Assembly (NCBI GenBank): GCA_949710005.1
Contig: OX453287.1
Location: forward strand, 12,006,794-12,070,793
Origin: Ricordea florida
Taxonomy: Eukaryota > Cnidaria > Anthozoa > Corallimorpharia > Ricordeidae
Length of the DNA: 64,000 nucleotides
Direction: 5' to 3'
Numbering within the stretch: the stretch's first letter is position 1; each line of letters starts with the position of its first letter. The notes beneath the pieces were generated by a model that saw only the letters and a list, made by a program, of their open reading frames with translations, did no database searches and was not told where the DNA came from. Positions 1 through 7,854 of this stretch are shown piece by piece. The position numbers and the translations under genes were made by a program.

Positions 1-2
1 GA

Positions 3-152
3 AGAGCGATGCAAGCCCGTGCTACAGCGTTTTCTGGACTGTGGCGGAGTCGTGTGCGAGATGAAGATCGAGTGGCCCAAAATCCTAAGAAAAGGCGAAA
101 GGACGAGTGGGAAGTGAAGTGCCAGCTTTGTAGCCTGAGAGTAAACGAATAA
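3..152 (+). CDS. Possible C-terminal end of an unrecognised gene, open at the window edge
   Basis: Reading from base 3, a frame of 49 codons stays open from the window edge to a TAA at 150-152. The encoded tail is basic, carries a PKKRRK stretch that resembles a nuclear localisation signal, and ends with a CxxC pair (CQLC) shortly before the stop. An AATAAA signal lies about 120 bp downstream near 272-277, followed by an A-rich stretch, which fits the 3' end of a transcribed gene. I do not recognise the family. The alternative is chance openness in a GC-rich stretch, and the 5' part lies outside the window. Confidence 0.25.
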   Translation, partial: RAMQARATAFSGLWRSRVRDEDRVAQNPKKRRKDEWEVKCQLCSLRVNE

Positions 153-1254
153 TCGCGGGCGAGAGCAAAAGGCCGGAGCGGAAGTAGGGGGAGAGAGGAG
201 CGAAAGAAAAACTCGTATCCCCTTTGGTTTTTGTTTGTTGTAGTTTTTCCTTTGTTTGGCCTTCCCGACCAGAATAAACAAAGAAATAAAAAAAAAATTA
301 AAACGCGAAAATAACAAAAAAGTTGTTCTTTATTGTCTTGTTTTTTGGTTTGATGCATTTCTTTTTTCTCGCTAACGTGTCAGAATTTTTTCGCTCTTCT
401 GTACCTCCGAAGACCCTTTAACGCGCCCGCTTCGTTTCTCGATCGGCCGTCCCCTTCTCTCCTCGTCTAAGCGTCTGCTTGATCGTGACAATACCCTGTG
501 GTTTCAGAAGCGGTAGGACCACTGAGGGTCACCGCAATCGCATAAGCATCAGCAAACAATCGGCCGCGGTTTCCCTCGCCTTTCGAGGTCTGCGTCGCTT
601 CGGACATCGCGGTATCCGCAGTTGGTCGTCTTGCACGACGCCGTCGCCTGCCTCCGAGATCCGTTATTCTTAGGAGGAAAAACCGATAAACCAAAAAAGC
701 ACGCGGAAAACGGTAATAGCGGTACCTGCAAACTTGATCCTACAAGGAAGAAGGAAGACGCAGGTTAATAAGAGCGAGTCCCCTGTTTTTATCTTTTTTT
801 CTCGTCTTCCTTCTGCTTTGGTTTGTTTGACCTTCATTAACGCGGGAGGCGAGGGATTCTTTTTTCTCCGAAAACGCCGATCTAAACATGGAGACTCTCA
901 AAGGGCGTCGCAAGGTTTCCGCGGCGGCGAATTGGAAGCAGGAACACGTCTCGCTGTACTGGTCCAGTTATCTAACAGAAATCCCCGACGGGGAAAGAAA
1001 TCGCGAGTACATGGAAACCATGCAAAACTTCATTGAAGGAAAGATCGTGGACGATCCTCCCGGCGTCAGGCCAGGACGAGCGAGCGACTCGTCCGGCGGC
1101 CAGCGACTTCAAGGCACAAGATTCTTAAAGACGGCAGAAACAGAGGAAATAAAACCGTGGCGAGATTTTTTATTTCTTAAGGTACGAGATTTTAAAAGAC
1201 AGCAAAAGCAGAAGAAATAAGGCCGTGGCGAACTTTTGTAATTTTTTTCGTGTC
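153..1254. other. Left host flank without a confident gene
   Basis: A GC-richer stretch with several short overlapping frames on both strands. The longest plus frame (888-1220) starts with METLKGRRK and runs through sequence near 1060-1170 that is repeated at 18425-18530 beyond the Polinton, so it is probably repeat-derived rather than an exon. An AATAAA near 272 may be a polyadenylation signal for the frame ending at 152. Nothing else can be supported. Confidence 0.4.
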
Positions 1255-1806
1255 CAACAAGTTAGCTTGAACGTGCGTGCCTGTATCCTGTCACACGTCA
1301 GGCGATCTTGCCTGCGCCAGGCGAGGACGACGTCTGGCGCAAGACGGTCGTTTATCCCGGCGCGAGTCAAGCGATTCTCCTCTCCAAAGAACGACTCGGG
1401 AGGACAAAATTCTTAAAGACAGGAAAAACGGAAAGAAATAAACTCGTCTAGTAAAGATTTGAATATTTTTTTAATCCGTGTGCAATGTGTTTCGTGTTGA
1501 ATTTTTTTTCACTTGTGTGTGTGTTCGAAGTGTTAACCCGAACCTAAGTGCCCGTTCGAGACGAGAATCCTGTCACAGGTCAGGCGATCTCTCCTACGCC
1601 AGGCGAGGAGGAGGTCTGGCGCAAGCCCGTCGATCTTCCCGGCGCGAGACGAACGATTCTCCTCTCGAAGGAACGACTCCGGAGGACAAAATTCTTAAAG
1701 ACAGGAAAAACGGAAAGAAATAAACTCGTCTAGTAAAGATTTAAATATTTTTTTTAATCCGTGTGCAATGTGTTTCGTGTTGAATTTTTTTCCCTTGTGT
1801 GTGTGT
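1255..1806 (+). repeat. Host ~282-bp tandem repeat, left of the Polinton
   Basis: Units are marked by CTTGTGTGTGTGTTCGAAG, found at 1512, 1794 (interrupted by the Polinton), 17762 and 18173. The spacing 1512 to 1794 is 282 bp. The unit interrupted by the element, 1794-1806 plus 17493-17761, is also 282 bp. Each unit contains a GC-rich half with repeated GGCGC/GCGCC inverted words and a T-rich half. Short frames seen in it recur in every unit and are not treated as genes. Confidence 0.8.
1802..1806. repeat. Left target-site duplication TGTGT
   Basis: TGTGT directly precedes the left terminus AGTAGTATG and is repeated at 17488-17492 after the right terminus. Removing one copy and the element restores exactly the sequence of the neighbouring repeat units. 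Polintons usually make 6-bp duplications; only 5 bp match here, and the GT-rich target makes the exact length ambiguous. Confidence 0.7.
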
Positions 1807-1904
1807 AGTAGTATGTTACCGTAAAAATAGGCCGATTTTAATATTTATTTTTGTAAACCGATTTTAATATTTTATTAATTTTTTTGAAAAAAAATGAATT
1901 ATGG

Positions 1905-1913
1905 TTTAAAGAT
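1905..1913 (+). promoter_or_regulatory. Distal TTTAAAGAT box of the left terminal gene
   Basis: TTTAAAGAT in the first 71-bp module, 74 bp upstream of the box nearest the start codon. It is probably a redundant copy of the promoter created by the tandem duplication. Confidence 0.5.
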
Positions 1914-1978
1914 TTACAATAATTTTATCGGCCGATTTTAATATTTTATTAATTTTTTTGAAAAAAAATGAATTATGG

Positions 1979-1987
1979 TTTAAAGAT
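1979..1987 (+). promoter_or_regulatory. TTTAAAGAT box of the left terminal gene
   Basis: TTTAAAGAT ends 20 nt before the ATG at 2008. The same spacing is seen at 2735-2743 for the next plus-strand gene and, by symmetry, for the polymerase. Confidence 0.65.
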
Positions 1988-2007
1988 TTACAATAATTTT
2001 ATGAAAT

Positions 2008-2727
2008 ATGGAACAATTAAAAGATTCTGAATTAAAAAAAATTGTAAAAGAATTGAGAATACCTGGTTGGTCTAGTTTACGTAAAGCGGAAAAAATTCAA
2101 GCATTGCGAGAGAGGGGAATTAATACAAATGAAGATTTGGAAAATTACCGACAAAGACTTATTGATAATAGACCACAAACTCCAGAGGGGCCAAATCCAA
2201 GACCGCGTATACCAACACCAACACCAAGACCACAAACTACAGCGGAGCCGCCCCCCATAAAAAATATGACTAATCAAAAGAATATGGAACAACTAAAAGA
2301 TTTAAATTTTCACCAATTAAAAAATATTGCAAAAGAGTTGAAAATAAAAGGAAGAACAAAAATGAATAAAGAAAATTTAATTCAAGGTATTAAAAAATTT
2401 CCAGAGGAGGAAATTATTAATGAAATTAAAAAAGAAGCTATTAATAATAAATATTATTGTATCCATAAAAAGAGCAAATATTTTTGTAAGGAGTGTTGCG
2501 GGTCGCAATTATGTATTCACGAAAAAATAAAGTATTGTTGCAAAGAATGTAAAGGATCAAAATTTTGTATACACAATAAACAGAAAACTCATTGTAAAGA
2601 ATGTGGTGGGTCGCAATTATGTATACATGAAAAACAGAAAACTCATTGTAAAGATTGTGGAGGAACACAAATATGTGAACATAAAAAACAGAAGGCGCAT
2701 TGTAGAGAATGTAAAATTAAAAAATGA
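2008..2727 (+). CDS. SAP-like and Cys/His-repeat protein sharing its N-terminus with the polymerase
   Basis: The 239-aa product begins with the same ~91 residues as the DNA polymerase because the terminal repeat covers both starts. Residues 1-45 look SAP-like (MEQLKDSELKKIVKELRIPG), followed by a proline-rich linker. After the repeat ends, a second SAP-like helix pair follows (residues ~93-125, again starting MEQLKD). Residues ~150-235 hold about five copies of an 18-residue unit, CxHxKxKxxCKxCxG(S/T)xx, with regularly spaced Cys and His that should bind zinc. Similar Cys/His repeats occur in proteins of large DNA viruses and algae (EsV-1-7-like). A DNA-binding or regulatory role is inferred, not shown. 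The start follows a promoter box at the standard spacing. Confidence 0.75.
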   Translation: MEQLKDSELKKIVKELRIPGWSSLRKAEKIQALRERGINTNEDLENYRQRLIDNRPQTPEGPNPRPRIPTPTPRPQTTAEPPPIKNMTNQKNMEQLKDLNFHQLKNIAKELKIKGRTKMNKENLIQGIKKFPEEEIINEIKKEAINNKYYCIHKKSKYFCKECCGSQLCIHEKIKYCCKECKGSKFCIHNKQKTHCKECGGSQLCIHEKQKTHCKDCGGTQICEHKKQKAHCRECKIKK

Positions 2728-2734
2728 ATTATGA

Positions 2735-2743
2735 TTTAAAGAT
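2735..2743 (+). promoter_or_regulatory. TTTAAAGAT box of the frameshifted left gene
   Basis: TTTAAAGAT ends 20 nt before the ATG at 2764. The upstream context AATGAATTATG is also shared with the 71-bp modules, so this promoter may descend from the terminal one. Confidence 0.6.
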
Positions 2744-2763
2744 TTGAAATGTAAAATAAAAAG

Positions 2764-3131
2764 ATGAATATAAAATTATTAACTATTAAATACGATAATA
2801 AAGAAAAAAATGTTCAAAAGATTTCTTTAATGAAGTAAGTAAAGATTTTTCAATTTGTATAGAAGAGAATTATTATTTAAATATTGCGACAAATATTGAT
2901 CCAAATAATTTTGCATCAGATAAGTGTGCATTTTTTGGTTTTAAAATTTGTTACTTATTGGGGGATGCCCCATCGGTAATGAGAGAATTTACTACAAACG
3001 GAGTAAAAATACATAAAATTGAAGAAGATATTAATTTTGATAAAGAGTATTTTGAAAAAGAAATATTTATTAATTCATTTGAGGTTAGTTTTAATATAGT
3101 AATTACGGATAAAAATACAAAAAATGTTTGA
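2764..3131 (+). pseudogene. Frameshifted gene of unknown function, about 120 codons
   Basis: An ATG at 2764 follows a correctly spaced promoter box, but its frame ends after 24 codons. Another plus frame is open from about 2802 to a TGA at 3129-3131 and encodes ~105 residues of ordinary composition (for example NIDPNNFASDKCAFFGFKIC). The two frames overlap across an A-rich run at 2801-2810, so a one-base slip in that run is the simplest explanation. I do not recognise the protein. Because it is short and split, a length-filtered gene search would miss it. Confidence 0.55.
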
Positions 3132-3165
3132 AGGGATGAAAGTAGTAATACAAATTTTAATTTAT

Positions 3166-3195
3166 GTTATATAACCCAACAAAGGGTTACATAAC
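3166..3195. terminator. Hairpin between convergent genes
   Basis: GTTATATAACCC, a 6-nt AACAAA loop and GGGTTACATAAC form a 12-bp stem with one non-Watson-Crick position. It lies in the 78-bp gap between the plus gene ending at 3131 and the minus gene ending at 3210. A transcript end or 3'-processing role is inferred from position only. Confidence 0.4.
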
Positions 3196-3209
3196 AAAAG
3201 ACCTGAAAT

Positions 3210-3845
3210 TTACCTAAATCTTAAACTAAAAGTTATAGTAGAACCTTTAAGATCAAGTTTTTTCCATTCATTGTCTAAGATGGCTAAATCGAAGTGGTTT
3301 ATTAGAGTATCATATTTTCGAACTGGAATTGTTGGATAATCCTTTGAGGGTATGTTTGCAAGTAGTTGTGATGGGGAGAGTTTCACAAGTTCTCCATTTT
3401 TATTTTTATTCATATATGAAAACTTATTATCCACTATGCTGCACATAAGTCTCAGCGGTTCCTTAATCTGAATATTTATGGGGTATAATTTACCCGGATT
3501 TATGACATCAGGAACGCCTAAACCAAACCCCAAACCTCTCGTAAGTTTAACTTTAAAATTTTTATTGGAATAAAGATAGTCAACAGTATCAGTCTCAATT
3601 ATTGTTATCTTTTCCACATCAGGATCATTAAGAAATATTGATTGAATATTACGAAGCGAATATGTGCCGGGTTGAATTATTATGACGGCTTGATTCTTAT
3701 CATTTAATATTATCTGTTTATCCTTAAAATTAATCAATCGTTTGGTTTGTATATTACAATCCAATAGTTGTATCTCCCGAAGATTTTTAAGAGGAGGATC
3801 TAAATAAATCCTAGTTTCTGCCTCATACATTGTTATGCTTAACAT
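3210..3845 (-). CDS. Putative minor capsid/vertex (penton-like) protein
   Basis: The 211-aa product has no membrane segment. It looks rich in beta-strands throughout and ends with LKGSTITFSLRFR, an alternating hydrophobic strand typical of the last strand of a jelly roll. A glycine-rich turn RGLGFGLG lies near residues 103-110. Polintons and adintoviruses encode a single-jelly-roll vertex protein of about this size near the capsid genes, and the overall pattern resembles proteins I recall from invertebrate Polinton-like elements. Assignment to the penton family is an inference; a fibre-type protein is the alternative. The start at 3845 lies 22 nt from a perfect promoter box. Confidence 0.45.
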   Translation of the reverse strand: MLSITMYEAETRIYLDPPLKNLREIQLLDCNIQTKRLINFKDKQIILNDKNQAVIIIQPGTYSLRNIQSIFLNDPDVEKITIIETDTVDYLYSNKNFKVKLTRGLGFGLGVPDVINPGKLYPINIQIKEPLRLMCSIVDNKFSYMNKNKNGELVKLSPSQLLANIPSKDYPTIPVRKYDTLINHFDLAILDNEWKKLDLKGSTITFSLRFR

Positions 3846-3867
3846 TTTGTTTGATTACACAATATTC

Positions 3868-3876
3868 ATCTTTAAA
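3868..3876 (-). promoter_or_regulatory. TTTAAAGAT box of the 211-aa gene
   Basis: Perfect TTTAAAGAT on the minus strand with 22 nt to the ATG at 3845. The ~230 bp beyond it (3880-4110) is less AT-rich than the rest of the element, and I see no gene there. Confidence 0.6.
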
Positions 3877-4110
3877 TTTATATACCCCAAAGATATTTAG
3901 CAGGTACTTGGCTTTTATAACCCTATGACGTCAACATTCCACACTTCCCTAGTAATTTCGAGCGCTAGAGTAAAAAATGAAATCTACTTTCAGGTTCTCC
4001 GGTTGTTAGGGAGCTCTGGTATGCAATCTATTGTTCTCCACGTGAACAGCGATTGTATGCAAATTAGTGACCGCGTGAAATAGCCAGTTGCCCCGGATGT
4101 GCTCTCGTGA

Positions 4111-5676
4111 TTACCGAAATAGAAACCACGCTAATCCGCCCGCGACAACTGTCAATGCTAATATATTCTTTTCATGCTGCGTTGAGTCAATAATATTTTC
4201 CTGTTTCATAAAGTCTGTTTTCGTTGAGGTTTTTGGTTCTTTCGGGTTTTTCTTTGCTTCAGTTTTACCTTCCAGGAGAATATGAGGTAACTTTAACTTT
4301 GAAGATCCCATGTTATGGCTTATTCCAATCTGTTTTGCTTCAGTGTTTAGGGAATTATTCACGCCAAAATTCATATCATTACTCGCTTTCAAGAGTTTAT
4401 TGTTAAAACCTGTCACGCTTTCAGTGTTGATTATCATATTACTTGGCATCAACCACACGCCAGGAGCAATAGCTAAATCAAGCCGTAATTTCGCTTCCTG
4501 TACAGCTAATTGATATCTTTGAATCGAACTAGAAATGTCATTCTCGATCACACTACTTTCAAATAAAGCTAAGAATTCTTGTTGTGTTTCGATTGCGCCA
4601 CCGCCATTACCGTAAATTGAATTTCTTGTGTTAACTTGTGCTCCTAATATGCAGTAAACAAAAGCTTCAGCGGATCGATTCAATCTACCAAGTCCGGCTT
4701 TAGTGAGCCCATGTCCTCTTGTTGGGATAAACCAAGCATATTTGAAATCGGCAAAGTCATCGTTACGGATAAATGAAATGAGATTACCCTTTTCCTTCTT
4801 TCCACCTTCATCAGCGAATTTATTACCTTCACCGGGCCATTTATTCGCTTCAACATCATAATTCCTTACAATATGTATATTTTGATATCCACCGCCTTTT
4901 CCACGATAGCCTGCACCATAATCAAGGAATATATCTCCCAATCCGCTGTTTCTACCCCCTTTCCACCTAAAATCGGAATTATTGGCAATTCCAAATTCTG
5001 CACACAGTCGTTGATATGCAACTTTACTATAGGGATTGTTGTTTATTACAAAAGGTTGCTCATCGGGCAAAGGTAGTTTCAATTCATATAATATCCTCCT
5101 TATTGTGAAATATATGTGAAATTTTATGAAGCTACTCACTACTTTAGGATAATTTAGACTTTCAAAAGGACTTATACCGCAACCAGATGTTGCACACCAA
5201 ACTGCAAAGTTAAGTTGTTGAGGCCAATAATTCATATCGGGGGCGTTCAACCATTTTCTACTCTGTTTTCCAGATTTGAATGTTACAACTTGTGATGTAA
5301 ATATGTTTCTCATCTTTGCGGTAAATTTCTTCGTATTTGTAACGTATATATCCAGATAGGTTAGCATTTTTGTTAAATCAGTTGTAAAGTCATCAAAATT
5401 AATAGCTGGTATAGGATAAGATTGATTTGTTATGGTTAAACTTTCAGGAAATGAAATCAACTCACTGTCATCCAATCCTAAATCTTTCCATAAAAGTTTT
5501 TTCAAACGAGGCGATAGATAATCAGTCCATGTTTTTCCAGTAGGATCATCATTTGACATTATTGTTGTACCATCAACTTTCCATTTAATATATCCACCAT
5601 ACGAATCAGATACAACTTCAAATTGACTTTGATCGGCCTTTGGATATTTATTTCTGAAATCATTGAATAATGACAT
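4111..5676 (-). CDS. 521-aa conserved protein of unknown function with a C-terminal membrane anchor
   Basis: The longest gene of unknown role in the element. Residues 1-~440 are globular, with aromatic stretches (MNYWPQQLNFAVWCATSGCG near 150-170) and a glycine-rich middle (GYRGKGGGYQNIH). Residues ~455-500 are polar and lysine-rich. The protein ends with one hydrophobic segment (ILALTVVAGGLAWFLF, last ~17 residues) and almost no tail after it, the layout of a tail-anchored protein. Similar proteins seem widespread in anthozoan and other invertebrate genomes, but I know of no assigned function. Its size and its place among capsid genes would suit a virion or virus-factory membrane protein. 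Confidence 0.8.
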   Translation of the reverse strand: MSLFNDFRNKYPKADQSQFEVVSDSYGGYIKWKVDGTTIMSNDDPTGKTWTDYLSPRLKKLLWKDLGLDDSELISFPESLTITNQSYPIPAINFDDFTTDLTKMLTYLDIYVTNTKKFTAKMRNIFTSQVVTFKSGKQSRKWLNAPDMNYWPQQLNFAVWCATSGCGISPFESLNYPKVVSSFIKFHIYFTIRRILYELKLPLPDEQPFVINNNPYSKVAYQRLCAEFGIANNSDFRWKGGRNSGLGDIFLDYGAGYRGKGGGYQNIHIVRNYDVEANKWPGEGNKFADEGGKKEKGNLISFIRNDDFADFKYAWFIPTRGHGLTKAGLGRLNRSAEAFVYCILGAQVNTRNSIYGNGGGAIETQQEFLALFESSVIENDISSSIQRYQLAVQEAKLRLDLAIAPGVWLMPSNMIINTESVTGFNNKLLKASNDMNFGVNNSLNTEAKQIGISHNMGSSKLKLPHILLEGKTEAKKNPKEPKTSTKTDFMKQENIIDSTQHEKNILALTVVAGGLAWFLFR

Positions 5677-5695
5677 TTTTTGTTCATAACATGTT

Positions 5696-5704
5696 GCTTT
5701 TAAA
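5696..5704 (-). promoter_or_regulatory. Variant promoter box (TTTAAAAGC) of the 521-aa gene
   Basis: TTTAAAAGC on the minus strand with 19 nt to the ATG at 5676; it matches the first six bases of the consensus. Confidence 0.4.
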
Positions 5705-5740
5705 TCACCTCTTTTCTAATACCAGCATAACAATTCCATC

Positions 5741-6382
5741 CTACTGGCGTTCTCTCATATGAAAATTTCCAAGTTCGGGACCGGTTAACTCCTTTATAAT
5801 TTCCGCTCGAACCTCTGTTCTTATCTGATTCATATTTAAGTTTTTTTCCCCATCTTTCCTGTTTTTCTGTCGTATTTCGAGTTTTAGTTTTTCAAACTTA
5901 TCCACCTCTGATACAATTAATGAAAATTCTTGATCGGATATAGCGTTATCTTTTAGAGCCTTTGAAACCAAATCGTGAATAGTGTTTGTTTTTGCTTTTG
6001 CTAAAGAAACTGTCTGTTCATGTTTACTAACTTTCACAGACAGTTTTTTAGAAGCCGAACCGAATCCAACCGATATTACCCCACAAATTCCTCCCACCGC
6101 ACCTAATGGGATACCAACAGCAGCACCAAACCCAGTAAGGGAGGTTCCAAGCCCACTTGCAGATAGGATAACTGAAATCACTCCACTACTAACACTTATT
6201 TTTGTAAATATTCCTCTAGCTCGATTATACTTTTTTCTAACATCTTCGTAATGTTTAATTTCCTTCTCAAGATTTTGTAGTACTTCGCATGACTTTTGTA
6301 GTCTGAAATTAACCGTCTGAAATGAGGAACTCGGGTCTGAATTAACAGGCGCATTGGAATAAATTCTATTGTAGTCATCCAT
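5741..6382 (-). CDS. Glycine-rich hydrophobic membrane protein of unknown function
   Basis: The 213-aa product starts with a polar, partly helical region (residues 1-60). A long Gly/Ala/Ser-rich hydrophobic stretch follows at ~63-108 (for example GTSLTGFGAAVGIPLGAVGG), long enough for two membrane passes or a hairpin. The charged C-terminal half is predicted helical by eye and ends with MREREQ-like polar residues. The composition resembles membrane-inserting or pore-type proteins, which would suit membrane penetration or virion envelopment, but no catalytic motif is visible. It is separated by only 64 bp from the 521-aa gene upstream on the map and has its own box 25 nt before the start. Confidence 0.75.
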   Translation of the reverse strand: MDDYNRIYSNAPVNSDPSSSFQTVNFRLQKSCEVLQNLEKEIKHYEDVRKKYNRARGIFTKISVSSGVISVILSASGLGTSLTGFGAAVGIPLGAVGGICGVISVGFGSASKKLSVKVSKHEQTVSLAKAKTNTIHDLVSKALKDNAISDQEFSLIVSEVDKFEKLKLEIRQKNRKDGEKNLNMNQIRTEVRAEIIKELTGPELGNFHMRERQ

Positions 6383-6407
6383 ATTGTATTTTACTGATCA
6401 ACATGAT

Positions 6408-6416
6408 ATCTTTAAA
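6408..6416 (-). promoter_or_regulatory. TTTAAAGAT box of the 213-aa gene
   Basis: Perfect TTTAAAGAT on the minus strand with 25 nt to the ATG at 6382. It lies in the 52-bp gap after the stop of the 410-aa gene. Confidence 0.6.
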
Positions 6417-6434
6417 TAGATACGACCAGGTTTG

Positions 6435-7667
6435 TTATCTACTCTTCTTTACCCTTTCCACAAAATATAGAACGACAGCCATTATCAAAAGCCAAGCATT
6501 TTTACCTAAAAAGCCAATTACCTCGCCCGCTGTTTTGAATAGAAAGCTTATAATAGCTCCAACCATTCCAGGCAATATTTCACCTAGTTTTTTACCAATA
6601 GCTTTAAACCCATTACCAACGCCTTTACCTAATGTGGATAGGCCTTTGGAAAGATTAGAAACTATAACTCCAATAACAACACCTACAGCACTCACAACTG
6701 CAAATACTGTAAAACCATACTTTTTGAAAATTTGTTTTATACGTTCACGCAATGGCAGATTTTTAAGTATTTCTTCATTTTTACCCTCAATATCTGATCT
6801 TTGTTCTTCATTTGAGATTATATTCCTTCTATTTTGTTCTCTTAATTCATCAATCTCTGATCTTAATCGTTTATTACTTTCTTGTAACTTTGATATATTT
6901 AATTTATCCTTTTTATATTTATCTATTTCTGCCTTGTATGATTTTGTTTCCTCCAAAATTTTTTCTACCTTAGCTTTTAATTCTATATTCTGTTTTACAG
7001 TTTTATCAAAAAGGCTTTTTTTTTCTGCTATTTCAACCTGTTGTTTTTCTATAAATTGGCGAAGTTCTTTTTCTGTTTTTTCATATATACTAATCTCACC
7101 CGAATGCGAATCTAAAACTGAATACAAGCCTTTTAATGAATTTTCTAATTCCTTATTTTTTTCAGTAAGTTTTTCTAATTCTTCAATAAGCCCATAATTT
7201 TTTTCTATTTGTGTTATAGCATCTACACCAAGAGATTTTTTTATTCCATCTGGAAGAGAATCTAAATTATCTGCATAATCACCATCGCTTTTAATAATTA
7301 AATGAGGTTTATTATCCCGCCTAGAAGTTAATTGACCCCATATACTCCCATCATCTTTTAATATTGGATTAAATGTACTATCATTTGGATTGTAATCAGG
7401 AAAATAACTTTTGAGCGCTTCCCCCGCAGCCCTCATAATTTCATATTTCTCATCTCCTTCTCTAATATCTATCGGTTTTTTCTCTTCAGCTTTTATTTCC
7501 CATTGAATTCGTTTTCTTTCGGCCATATATTCCGAATAACCAAGATAGCCCTGATCGATGGAGGTTGATGTTGATGTGCTTTGATAAGGCGTTCCACCTT
7601 TTTCATCTTCATCATCATCTTCTTCTTTTGTTACATCTAATAATGGTATTGTTTCTCCTTCTGCCAT
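6435..7667 (-). CDS. Coiled-coil protein with C-terminal membrane segments
   Basis: The 410-aa product has an acidic N-terminus (EEDDDEDEKGG), then a probable long coiled coil from ~155 to ~300 (heptad-rich Leu/Ile/Glu/Lys). Near residues 313-335 comes a hydrophobic segment (FTVFAVVSAVGVVIGVIVS), then a Gly/Lys amphipathic stretch, then one or two more hydrophobic segments (GMVGAIISFLF; AWLLIMAVVLYFV) and a short basic tail. This stalk-plus-anchor design is typical of proteins that project from or scaffold a membrane. Proteins of this pattern seem common in anthozoan genomes without a named function. Attachment, fusion and scaffold roles cannot be separated from sequence alone. Confidence 0.8.
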   Translation of the reverse strand: MAEGETIPLLDVTKEEDDDEDEKGGTPYQSTSTSTSIDQGYLGYSEYMAERKRIQWEIKAEEKKPIDIREGDEKYEIMRAAGEALKSYFPDYNPNDSTFNPILKDDGSIWGQLTSRRDNKPHLIIKSDGDYADNLDSLPDGIKKSLGVDAITQIEKNYGLIEELEKLTEKNKELENSLKGLYSVLDSHSGEISIYEKTEKELRQFIEKQQVEIAEKKSLFDKTVKQNIELKAKVEKILEETKSYKAEIDKYKKDKLNISKLQESNKRLRSEIDELREQNRRNIISNEEQRSDIEGKNEEILKNLPLRERIKQIFKKYGFTVFAVVSAVGVVIGVIVSNLSKGLSTLGKGVGNGFKAIGKKLGEILPGMVGAIISFLFKTAGEVIGFLGKNAWLLIMAVVLYFVERVKKSR

Positions 7668-7691
7668 GATTTTTTACTGTATCAGTAAGAA

Positions 7692-7700
7692 ACCTTTAGA
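7692..7700 (-). promoter_or_regulatory. Variant promoter box (TCTAAAGGT) of the 410-aa gene
   Basis: TCTAAAGGT on the minus strand with 24 nt to the ATG at 7667. The 150 bp beyond it (7701-7854) contains no convincing gene. Confidence 0.45.
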
Positions 7701-7854
7701 CCTAAAAGTTATGTTTGTAAATTATAAAAATATAAAAAATGTTAAAGTTATTGGGCGATGATATTAAAAGCGAAACTTGGGGTGAACATTTATTAAATAT
7801 GTAAATAATGTGATATTTATGCTTTAATTATAAAACAATTAATGTTTTTATAAT

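Larger units (their letters stand above)
1858..2002 (+). repeat. Two direct copies of a 71-bp promoter-bearing module (74-bp period)
   Basis: 1858-1928 and 1932-2002 are identical by eye: CCGATTTTAATATTTTATTA, a T-run, an A-run, then ATGGTTTAAAGATTTAC. Each contains the TTTAAAGAT box. A shorter related piece lies at 1832-1857. The same pair occurs inverted at the right end (17292-17362 and 17366-17436), so the element has four copies in total. Confidence 0.85.
1807..2282 (+). repeat. Left terminal inverted repeat, 476 bp
   Basis: The repeat is collinear with the reverse complement of 17012-17487: position x pairs with 19294 minus x at every landmark checked, including both ends, so there is no net length difference. 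It contains ~200 bp of AT-rich non-coding DNA with two copies of a 71-bp module, then the start codon and first ~91 codons shared by the left gene and the polymerase. A repeat that reaches into two coding regions suggests recent homogenisation or strong constraint. Confidence 0.92.

Noticed and set aside
888-1220. 110-codon plus frame starting METLKGRRK
   Set aside because: Its second half overlaps sequence repeated at 18425-18530; no family recognised; too weak to call a gene.
1478-1723. Open frames in the 282-bp repeat (also 17767-18093 and 18178-18378)
   Set aside because: They recur in each tandem unit and differ by frameshifts; no sign of coding constraint.
6403-7197. 264-codon plus-strand frame
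   Set aside because: Antisense of the coiled-coil gene; Ser/Phe/Leu-rich composition typical of the complement of Glu/Lys-rich codons.
7740-7805. 21-codon plus frame in the gap after the 410-aa gene
   Set aside because: Very short, no proper promoter box and no recognisable motif.
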